A DNA stretch of 64,000 nt from Petunia secreta. Lineage: Eukaryota; Streptophyta; Magnoliopsida; Solanales; Solanaceae. The number at the start of each line of letters is the position of its first letter. Positions within the stretch are counted from its first letter, which is position 1. Below are positions 1-8,763 of the stretch, piece by piece. The translations under genes and the position numbers were made by a program. The stretch spans positions 4,712,001 to 4,776,000 of the forward strand of contig JARKIP010000042.1 of NCBI GenBank assembly GCA_029990175.1. The letters run 5' to 3'. Below the pieces are notes generated by a model, which was not told the DNA's origin, ran no database searches, and saw nothing but the letters and a program-made list of their open reading frames with translations.

Positions 1-1
1 A

Positions 2-1341
2 GGCTTCATCGTCTCTCAACGTGGAATTGAAGTCAATCCCGCTCAAATCAAAGCAATTAAATCAATTCCAGACGTGCTGCACAACCGGAAAGACGTCATG
101 AAATTGACTGGAAGGGTGGCAGCCTTGCGCAGGTTCATATCCCGCTCATCTGACCGGTGCAAAAGTTTCTTTGATGTTCTGAAGCAGAACAAGGAATCCA
201 ATTGGACTCCTGAATGTGAACAAGCGCCAAGAGATCTGAAAAAATATCTGTCCAATCCACCACTACTCTCTACGCCTCAGCACGGGGAGCACCTGCTGTT
301 CTATTTGGCGGTTTCAGAGTCTTCGGTAAGCGCAGTTTTGGTTCGAGAAGGAAAAGGTAAGCAACTTCCCATTTATTACATTAGTAAAGCTCTAATTGAT
401 GCGGAAACACGTTACCAACCCTTAGAAAAACATGCTTTAGCACTAGTAACTGCTGCCCGTAAATTACACCCTTATTTTCAAAGTCATTCAATACCTGTAG
501 TGACAACCTTTCCTTTGCGCAATGTTTTGCATAAACCCGAATTTTCGGGAAGTTGGTTAAATAGGCTATAGAATTAAGCGAATTCGATATTACCTACCAG
601 CCCCAGGTAGCAATAAAATCACAAGCCCTAGCAGACTTCATAGCAGACTTTAGCGCTAATATATATCCTGATGCGGAAAAAGATGCAATTCTCTATGCTG
701 GGCAGGCCCCTGGTGTATGGACCCTAGTCACTGATGGTTCATCGAGCGTCAACGGGTCCGGTCTTGGACTGGTTCTTATCACCCCATTCGGAGAGACCGT
801 TAGGCAGGCCATCAAGTGCCCGTTTATTAATAACAATGAGGCCGAGTATGAGGCCGTAATTGCAGAATTGGAGTTAGCCCGAAGCTATGGAGAAAACATT
901 ATCAAACTCAAGACTGACTCTCAACTAGTAGTCAACCAAGTGACCGGAGGTTTCATTGCACGGGAATCCAGAATGTAAGTGTACCTTGCCCGTGTGAAAG
1001 AACTTTTGGCCCAGTTCGACGAATGGGAAGCGCTCCAAATTCCACGAGAAGAAAACTATGAAGCAGACGCCCTGGCGAATTTAGGGTCAGTAGCGGAAAT
1101 TGGGGCGGCCAGCTCCGCGGCTGTCGTTCAACTCCTCTGCACGACAATAGATCGAGAAAAGTTTGAAGTTAATGCTATAAACGCAACTTGGGACTGGCGA
1201 AACGAAATCACGAATTATATTCTTCATGGAACTCTGCCCGATGACGCGAAAGCCGCTCACAAACTCAGAATAAAGGATGCTCGGTATACAATCATCAACG
1301 GCGATCTTCACCGCAAGATGTTCGCAGGGCCCCTTGCCTAA
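2..1341 (+). pseudogene. Element A pol: end of RT, RNase H, and second (archaeal-like) RNase H
   Basis: The reading frame is open from the window edge to 571 and encodes the C-terminal RT thumb/connection and the RT-linked RNase H (motifs LPIYYISKAL, ETRYQPLEKHALALV). A one-base loss near 550 and a TGG-to-TAG change break the frame relative to element B. From about 593 to 1110 a second RNase H follows, with the catalytic pattern TDGSS, NNEAEYEAV, TDSQLVV and ADALANLG. A stop interrupts it at about 976, after IARESRM. The tail to 1341 leads into the integrase zinc finger. The two-RNase-H arrangement supports the Tat lineage call. Confidence 0.85.
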
Positions 1342-2415
1342 CGCCTAGGACCAAATCAGATCAACTACGTGATGAGAGAGGTCCACGATGGCTGTTGTGG
1401 TAATCATTCTGGGGAAAAGTGTTAGCGCGCAAGTTGATCCGCGCAGGTTATTATTGGGATAAGATGCGATTTCGTCAAGAAATGTGATAAGTGTCAAAGG
1501 TTTGTGCATCTTCTTCATCAACCGGCAGAACCGCTCCACTCAATTATCTCCTCGTAGCCGCTTCTTGAAATGGGGAATGGACATAGTTGGTCCCCTTCCT
1601 GTTGCGCCAAGAGCGGTACGTTTCTTATTAATCGTCACCGATTACTTTACCAAATGGGTCGAAGTGGCATCGTATGAAAAGATACGGCAAACAGAGGTAA
1701 TTGACTTCCTTTGGCGGTATGTTGTGTGTCGCTTTGGAGCACCTAAGGAAATAGTCATGGATAACGGCCCACAATTCATCGACCATAAAGTGACTAGGTT
1801 CCTCGACGACTTGCACATCAAAAGGATTACCTCTTCTCCATACCATCCGGTTGCCAATGGACAAGCAGAGTTAACAAACAAAATAATCATTGAGTCTCTC
1901 AAGAAGCGCCTTGAGCAGTCCAAAGGTTGTTGGGTAGAGGAACTGGCCGGTGTACTATGAGCTTATCGCACGACAATAAAAATGAGTATAGGGGAGACAC
2001 CTTACTCATTGGTATACGGCGCAAATGCCCTTATCCCAGTTGAAATTGGAGAGCCCAGTCTGCGGTATGCATATGCTACTGAAGAATCCCACTCAATCAA
2101 TCTTTTCGAAGAATTAGATCTCCTTGAAGAACGAAGGGAACTAGCACTTGTATGAGTAGTTGCCCAAAAGGAACGAATTGAAAATACTATAATCGGGGGC
2201 TACGCGTACGAAGTTTCCAGGTTGGAGATTTCGTGTTAAGGAAAGTATCCCAAAACACACAAGAAGCGAACTCGGGAAAATTAGGTCCTAATTGGGAAGG
2301 CCCCTACAAGGTAGTTGCATCAGTCGGCAAGGGATCTTATCTCTTGGCACGAACAGATGGCTCAATCATCCCAAACAATTGGAATGTGATTCACCTCAAA
2401 AGGTACCACTTCTGA
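1342..2415 (+). pseudogene. Element A pol: integrase, broken
   Basis: The zinc-binding part (HDGCCGNHS to CDKCQRF) is damaged by a small deletion at about 1460 relative to element B. The catalytic core is best seen at 1560-1960, with GMDIVGPLP, DNGPQFI and the SPYHPVANGQAE block. These supply the D, D and E residues of the DDE integrase fold. A stop follows at 1958 and others near 2153. The C-terminal part, readable at 2233-2415, contains GPNWEGPYKVVASVGKGSY, a GPY/F-type module, and ends HLKRYHF. In this family integrase inserts the cDNA into host chromosomes. This copy cannot make it in one piece. Confidence 0.85.
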
Positions 2416-2519
2416 ATGGTAAAACGGGCAGTTATTCTATTCATACCTTTTACTTTTATGGCATTCTTACTTCTATTATATTTCTCCTAAATGGTACTAA
2501 CGGCCTAAACAAGGCCAGA

Positions 2520-2590
2520 TCCGTTTAGCTCAACTGGTAGAGCTCGAAGTTCTTCAATCGCGGTTGTGGGTTCGAATCCCTCAACGGACA
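2520..2590 (+). tRNA. tRNA-Lys-like sequence (degenerate) carried by element A
   Basis: The sequence TCCGTTTAGCTCAACTGG opens a cloverleaf-like stretch. The D stem GCTC/GAGC is intact, the T loop reads GGTTCGAATCC, and the acceptor halves TCCGTT/AACGGA pair. TAGCTCAACTGG fits the Pol III A box and GGTTCGAATCC fits the B box. It aligns best with a plant tRNA-Lys(CUU), but the anticodon region is altered: the loop reads TTCTTCAA and the 3' side of the anticodon stem has lost two bases compared with the copy in element B. It is unlikely to make a working tRNA. It sits 105 bp after the pol stop and is absent from ordinary Gypsy elements. The Lys assignment is by eye. Confidence 0.7.
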
Positions 2591-3362
2591 CACTCCTCGT
2601 TTGGTTATATGTGTTCTTTTATCTACGACCAGCCTTAACTCTTTTTATGATGAATCTTCCCGTATTTCATCATAAAAACAAGGAGGGTGGTAAGAGGCCC
2701 CCGTAGGCCAAATAAGACCTTCATAAAGGCAAAAGACATTGTGAAAAAAGGCAAAGGACCTTGTAAAAAGGCGAGTTTTTAAAACTTTTTATGTGATAAG
2801 CTTCCACGAAAATAAGAGAAGTCGTTCACAAGGCCAGCGACTCGGCCAGAGTTAAACTACAAACTTTCTGCGTCGGCTTTCAACTATAAAAAAGGGTAAG
2901 CAAAGTTGTTCGCAAGGCCAACAACTCGGCCAGAACTTATTGACCACGACTCGGTCAGAATGAAACATCTGCGCAGATCATTCACAACTTATGACCTCTT
3001 CCTTGAGAAAGGCTAAGTTAAAATATACGGACAGACTTTTGAAGACCAGAACTTAGCAAAGTTCAAACTTCTAAAGGCTCTTAAACAAAAGGCACAAAGG
3101 CCACAATGCATCCAAACGTAATTACAAAGATCAAAGATTCAAGCTATATACAGTCATTGTATTAAAAGGTCTGAAAATATATACATTGTATTGACAAAAC
3201 AATAAGAATACCAAAACGGCTAACAAAAGTTTTGTTGAGTGACCAAGGCCAATGGAACTGGTCAAACAAGGATCAGAGAGTCCCAAAGAGACCTCTATCC
3301 ACAACCAATCATCCGGCTCTCCCCGAATACACAAACCTACAACTTGATCAAATGAGGGGGCA
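2591..3362. other. Non-coding spacer between tRNA-like sequence and antisense gene in element A
   Basis: No gene is seen. The stretch is homologous, in inverted orientation, to 11476-12226 in element B. It contains short degenerate repeats built on phrases like AAGGCCAGCGACTCGGCCAG and AAAGGCAAAGGACCTTG. It lies between the 3' ends of two convergent transcription units and may hold their polyadenylation signals. Confidence 0.6.
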
Positions 3363-6129
3363 TTAATTTTGGGGACTCTGACCAGAACCCAATGCACCAG
3401 CTCCATCGCCTCCGTCATCATCACCCGAGCTCTCATCACCATCTTCATTTTCATCTTCTTCGGACTCTTCAGGAGAAAGGTTCAACAGTTGCCTCACTTC
3501 GCGAACGGCACACTTTGTTTTCAGCATCGCTTCCTCGACATTGATCTGACCTGCGTGGACCTGCTCGAGCAGTGTTAGCTTGGTTTCAAGCGCAGTAAGC
3601 TTCACCTTGATCTCAAACTGATCGTGCAAGTTGGCCAAGTCCTTGGATAACGCGTCTTGAATGCTCATGGACTGGGAAACTTGGTCCCTGGCGGCTTGAA
3701 GCTCAGCTCGAGTACTAACGGATTCCTTCTTAGCCTTCCGCAGTTCCATCTCTAAAGATCCACGCTCATCGAGTGCCTTGTTCAGCAAGGAGTTGTGTTC
3801 TTCAAGTAGAGCCTCCAGTTCATAGGGCAGATTGTGCGAACCCTTCTTTCTCTTCGGAAAGAAGGTCCTTTTCCTCGGTGAGCTTGTTAATCTGTTCAAC
3901 TCTTTTGTTGTTAGTCTCAGCCAACTGGTTAACTTCACCCTCGAGGAAACCACACCTCTCTGCCAGAGCCTTATTCTCCTTCAGAGTCTTCAACAGCTTT
4001 TTCTTCAGTTCAAGCACCTGATCAGGGTTGTTGATCCTGGAACGGAACATCAACTCGGCAGCCATCAAACTTGACTGAAACAACAAAAGAAATAAGGTTA
4101 GAAGTGTAAATTCACAATTACTTCCGACTTGAAAAGTGATAAAGAAGCACTTACCCGGGCAGAGTCAGCGGCAATGGTAAAAGCCAGATCTTCATCGCTC
4201 ATTTCCCTCATTGTCCATTCTTCGCGGGGACCAATGAGCGATGAAAATGCCTTGGCTAAACTGCCCGGCCTGGTCACGAAGTTTACATTGGGGGCTAGCT
4301 TCATAGTGCATTCCCTCACGCAGTACTTAGGCTCCCTAGTCTGCTTAGAGGGAAAGTTTGGGCCAAATTTGTAGCGCACGCCCCAAATGTCCCTTGCTCC
4401 AGTCAGACCGCTGATGGTAGTCCGCCGAGTGAGCCTTGTCCTTGACATATCGGAATCATTCGCCACTCCAGGATCTTTTGTGTCGCATTCGTGCAAACAA
4501 ACAGGCACCTCCCCCTTAGCAGCCACATTCTCCAAGTCCTCGAAGTAAAAAACATGGGGACTCTGACCGCCCTCTTGGGGGATCTCTTCTCTTCCTTCTT
4601 CTTCTTCGCCAACCTTTCTTTTTCCCTTGTCTGCACGAGAAGGGGCTGCCTTTACCTCTTCATCAACTCGGGAACTCCCTTCCGGAGTACAGTCAGTCTT
4701 TTCCTCGACTTTCTTCTTGTCACTTCGAAGAAAGGGCTTTCTCACAAGGTTTTCAAGAGTTTCAGTATCTGAAACGTCGATCACCTCCTTATCAAAGCCC
4801 TCTCCCCGTGCAGACTCGGGGACTTCAGCAGCGGTCTTAACACGCTCTTCTTCAGGCTCAGGCACACTAGCACCAAGCGGGGTCTCACCTCCAACAGCTG
4901 AGGTCTGCCCAGCAGCAACGGAAGCCTTACGAGCAGCCTTCTTCCGTGCTCCGCCCTCACCTTGGCTCTTCTTCTTCCTCTTCAGGGAGCTAATGCCGCT
5001 AGACAATAGCTCTTCGCCACCTTCCCTCCTGCGCATTGCCTCCGCTGTGACCCTTATGGCTGCGACCTCATCCTCAGGGTCAACAGCAGGTCCTGACGGC
5101 ACAGCCTGAGGGGAAGGGGCAGGAAAGAAATCTCCCTATGTGCCTAGACCTACAAAAAGGCGGAATGGTTAGATACAACAAAACCAGGAAGAGAAGAAAT
5201 AGCTACAACAGCGAAAAGTACTCACCGTGAGTCTTTGCGGTCAGACCCTTTTGCGTGGAGAAGTATGTCCATTTCCTCTACTCAACAGGGAACTTCTCCA
5301 GAATGGCCTCAACCCATGTTGTCAGGTCATCACCCGATATGAGCTTATCGTAGGGCAGTTTGGCGGCTGTAAGGCAGAATCAAAGGATTGAATAAACGAA
5401 AAGGGGGAAATATGAAAATTCCAAAGAAAAACTCGGGGACTTATGCCTTTTATTCCAGATCTCGGAGAGAGGAGCCTTGGAGTTAAGGGACAATGCCTGG
5501 GTGCGCACAAATATATACCGGTGCAACCAACCCCAGTCATTGGTATCCTCAGAACTGCGTATCAAGCCTTTGCTTCCACGCATTCAGGCATTGACAAATC
5601 CATCCTTAAAAATTTAGATGCTGTACAAAGAAATAAAATGCTCATATTAAAAAATTTGACCAGTCTCTTCAGCGAACCAGTCAATAAGCTTTACCATCCT
5701 ATACATGCTGGGGCTCAGTTGCCCCGGGCAGAGAAAATACTCCCTACAAAGCCTGTCGAGTACAGGATGTAGGGGGTAACGTGCAACCAACCATGAATGG
5801 GTAGGTGGACATGGCCGTCCACCCTGCCCTATGAGAAGTAATGTTCTCATTTTCAGATACCGGCAAAATGGGAACACTCGTGTCCCAACCGTAGTCCGCT
5901 CTAACTCGTGGGATCATCTCCGACGTGATCCCAGACTTGAATCTGTACGCTGGCCATACGCGTACATCACAGTAATTGTTGAAGGCCTTAACGCTACAGT
6001 CCTTCTCCAGTTCACCCCAGTTCTTGAGGATAATTTCTGAAGCAGCGGCCTGAGCAGCCCTAGATCTGGGGGGTAGCCGTGGAAGAACTACCAGCGGCGG
6101 CGTCCATGTTCAAATTTTTCTTAGCCTTG
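3363..6129 (-). pseudogene. Element A antisense extra gene (aORF), four exons, broken
   Basis: By comparison with element B, exons can be placed at about 5455-6129, 5226-5366, 4155-5149 and 3363-4074. Introns begin GTGAGT at 5225 and GTAAGT at 4154, while the first donor has decayed from GT to AT at 5454. Exon 1 encodes a domain resembling the plant 'putative gypsy type transposon' family (Pfam PF04195) but is full of stops, and its ATG is lost. Exon 3 is one open frame with a Lys/Arg-rich patch (SLKRKKKSQGEGG) and Glu-rich stretches. Exon 4 encodes a long coiled coil ending in an acidic tail (ESEEDENEDGDESSGDDD) and carries a frameshift near 3840. The function of this gene family is not known to me. 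Confidence 0.75.
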
Positions 6130-6668
6130 GGAGATATAGTTAAAGAGAAATAGAAAGTTGGAAGAAGGATTGAAGGAAATTCAAGGGTTTTCAAGATTCG
6201 GAAGTTGTAAAATGAAAGCAAGCAAAAGGGGTAAAATTCAACAAACCCCTATTTACAGGAGTAAGCGGGTCCGGCCCATCAAGTTTCCATATGACACGTG
6301 GAGATCATCGAAAAGATTACGATCAAATCCAACCATCAAAAGAGGAAGTAGGTTTCGCCGAGTTTCGAAGCTGCATCATTACTCTAAAGTGCAGCGGTCA
6401 CCTCGCAACTGACAATGGATATGTGCATGTGACTGAGGCGGTTAAAATCATTATATTTTCCCTTGGGGCACACAGTAGTCACTTCGAAGCTGACGGCGGA
6501 CGTGTGGACATGTCCGGCGCAGTTACTTTTTGCATCGCGCATTTAATGCGCACGTCACTGAAAATTATCATGCTGCTGATGAAATACGCACGTCACTGAG
6601 ATTCGTCATGCTGCAGATAAAGGTTGGACTTTACGAATAAAATTTCCCGCCAAATTTCACATCCACTC

Positions 6669-6691
6669 CTCGAGCAGAAACTCTGCTCGAG
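6669..6691. repeat. Perfect 9-bp hairpin next to the 3' LTR of element A
   Basis: CTCGAGCAG and CTGCTCGAG form a perfect stem around the 5-nt loop AAACT, 16 bp before the 3' LTR. The same stem with loop AGTTT is kept in element B at 8222-8244. It lies where the polypurine tract is expected and upstream of the antisense gene. Confidence 0.75.
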
Positions 6692-6707
6692 CAGTGCGAG
6701 GACTATC

Positions 6708-7415
6708 TGTATTGGATAAAAACCATCGTCACTTAAAAGAGTGACACCTGTCTGCCACGTGGCACGAGCAGAGGTTTCCCCGGACAGACATCTAACGGAC
6801 AGATGACTGGCCAGGCGGTTACCACGAGCAGGCCCAAAGCAATTACGTAACGCCTCCCCAAATCAACGCAATTTGAATGAACGGCCTATTCATATGCGAC
6901 TGCTCAATAAATGGTTATAAAGGCAACAGTTACATACCCAGCAGCTACATACCCAGCAGCTGCATACCCAGCGGTTACGTACCCAACGGCTGCCTAGTAA
7001 ATCTATAAATATCGTTTATTTTCGAATCGTTGTAAACTCTTCTCTATCTACAATATCAATAAAATACTCTCTTTGTTCTTGCTCAATATTGTTCATCATT
7101 TATATTATCGCATATTTTGCTATCAAGTCCTCGAGTATAATTGGCATCAAGGAATCCTCACCGAGATCAAGCAATCCGTTAAGGTTCCTTCTGCTTACTT
7201 AATTCACGCTTTAATCATATTTATTGTCGATTATCCCACATTACTCTGATTTACTATCATCGCATCTCCATTGGAAATCGTGCATATCTCGTAATCTCAT
7301 AGTTAGTGCGATCTTGTATTTAAATCGGTTAAACTCTTAATTTAAACTATTGATCGTGACTCCGCAAATACAAATTTAATTGTTAATTGGCCTAAAATCG
7401 GATCTAGGTTAAACA
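6708..7415 (+). repeat. 3' LTR of element A
   Basis: The LTR is 708 bp, starts TGTATTGGATAAAAA and ends GGTTAAACA, and matches the LTRs of element B. It holds a TATA box (TATAAATA at 7005-7012), AATAAAA-type signals near 7060, and a run of about 15-bp units (TACATACCCAGCAGC-like) at 6926-6995 just upstream of the TATA box. The flanking 5 bases are TCTTC at 7416-7420. Confidence 0.85.
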
Positions 7416-7513
7416 TCTTCAGTCTTAAGTTGGAACTTGCAAAGTTTTCTCATCATAAAAAATAATAATAATAACAAAAAAGAAAAAAAATAAGTGAAAG
7501 CTCCCTGCACTAG
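7416..7513. other. 98-bp spacer between elements A and B
   Basis: This A-rich stretch (AATAATAATAATAACAAAAAAG) separates the outward ends of two inverted LTRs. It has no coding content. Confidence 0.8.
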
Positions 7514-8215
7514 TGTTAAACCTAGTTCCGGATGTAGGCCAATTAACAATTAAATTTGTATTCTGCAGAGTCACGATCAATAGTTTAGATTAAGAGTTTA
7601 ACCAAGCTTAATATGAAATGGCGCTGATCATCAGATATCAATATATATGCACGATTCCCAATGATGATAACTAACGATATGGAAATAAGATATAATCGGA
7701 AATAAATAAGATTAATGCGTGGATAAAGTAGACAGAAGAAACCGTATTGGATCTCTTGATCCTGGTGAGGGTTCCTTGTTACTGATTGTACCTGAAGACT
7801 AGAGAGCAAAATATCCAACGAATGTAAGCAAAGAGCAGTCTTTGAGCAAGAGTAAGTGAGAATATTCTTATTGATGTTATAGACAGAGAATAAAAGTATA
7901 TTACAATGATTTAGGATGAATCCTATTTATAGGTCTGATAGGTGTCCGTTGGGTTTGTAACCGCTGGGCACGTATCCGTTGGATATGTAACCGCTAGATT
8001 GTAATCGCTGCCTTTATGACCATTCATTGAGTAGTCGCGCGTGATCAGGTTAGTAACTGCTCATTCAGATCGTGGTGACTTGGGAAGCGTTACATTGCTA
8101 CTCTGGGTCTGCTCGTGGTAACTGCCTGGCTAGTTACCTGTCCGCTAGATGTCTGTCCAGGGAAACCTCTGCCCGTACCACGTGGCAGACACGTGTCACC
8201 TTTTTAGATGACGTC
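7514..8215 (-). repeat. 3' LTR of element B
   Basis: It is inverted relative to 6708-7415 and homologous along its length, with its end TGTTAAACC at 7514. The reverse-strand TATA box CTATAAATAG lies at 7923-7932. The first part of the LTR (the TGTATTGGATAAAAA segment) and the adjacent PPT region are deleted at 8215/8216, as seen by comparison with element A and with the 5' LTR end at 32776. Confidence 0.85.
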
Positions 8216-8763
8216 GCACTTCTCGAGCAGAGTTTCTGCTCGAGGAGTGGATGTGAATTTTGGCGGGAAGTTTCATCTTGCGAAATCCAATCCTTATATG
8301 ACGAAACTGAGTGACGTGCGCATTTCATCAGCTACATGACAAATCCCATGCGTGCGCATTAAATGCGCGCTGTAAAAAAGTAACTGCAGCTGTCACACCT
8401 GCATGTCCGCCGTCAGCTTCGAAGTGACTACTGCGTGTCCCAAGGGTAGAAATAATGATTTTAACCGCCTCAATCACGTGCACACGTCGGCTGTTGATTG
8501 TGAGGTGACCGCTGCTCTGCAGGGTAACACTTCGAAAGTTGGTGAAACCTACCTTTTCTATTGATGGTTGGATCTGATCGTGGCCTCCCCGATAGTCTCC
8601 ACGTGTCTTGTGGGAACTTGATGGATCGGATATTCACTTCTATAAATAGGGGTTTGTTGAATTAAAACCCTTTTACTTGCTTTCATCTTCCATCTGCCAA
8701 ATCTTGAGAATTCTTTGAATATCCTTCAACTTTCCTTCCAGATTTCTCAATTCTTCTTGAATC
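8216..8763 (+). promoter_or_regulatory. Promoter region of the antisense gene in element B
   Basis: A clean TATA box, TATAAATA, lies at 8641-8648, about 115 bp before the first ATG at 8764. Upstream are several ACGT-core motifs (TGACGTG near 8311, CACGTG near 8476 and 8600) and the conserved 23-nt hairpin at 8222-8244. In element A the matching site near 6250 reads TGTAAATA, so its TATA box has decayed. The position, on the strand opposite to gag-pol, indicates a dedicated promoter for the antisense gene. This is inferred from motifs only. Confidence 0.6.
8222..8244. repeat. Conserved 9-bp hairpin in element B
   Basis: CTCGAGCAG, loop AGTTT, CTGCTCGAG. The stem is identical to that at 6669-6691 in element A while the loop sequence differs in orientation, as expected for an inverted copy. 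Confidence 0.75.

Larger units (their letters stand above)
1..7415 (+). mobile_element. Element A: Ty3/Gypsy LTR retrotransposon, Tat-type, 5' part outside window
   Basis: The order along the + strand is the end of reverse transcriptase, RNase H, a second RNase H, integrase, a tRNA-Lys-like sequence, an antisense multi-exon gene, then a 3' LTR. Two RNase H domains in series (RT-linked plus an archaeal-like one) are the known hallmark of the plant Tat lineage, and antisense extra ORFs are known in some Tat elements. The 3' LTR is 6708-7415 and begins TGTATTGG and ends TTAAACA. Its boundaries were set by comparison with the second copy (element B). The coding parts hold several frameshifts and stops, so this copy is not autonomous. 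The 5' LTR and gag lie left of the window, so target duplications cannot be checked. Confidence 0.88.

Noticed and set aside
4627..5109. 160-codon ORF on the + strand in element A (similarly 9555-9983 in B)
   Set aside because: It is the Ser/Leu-rich shadow of the Glu/Lys-rich exon of the antisense gene.
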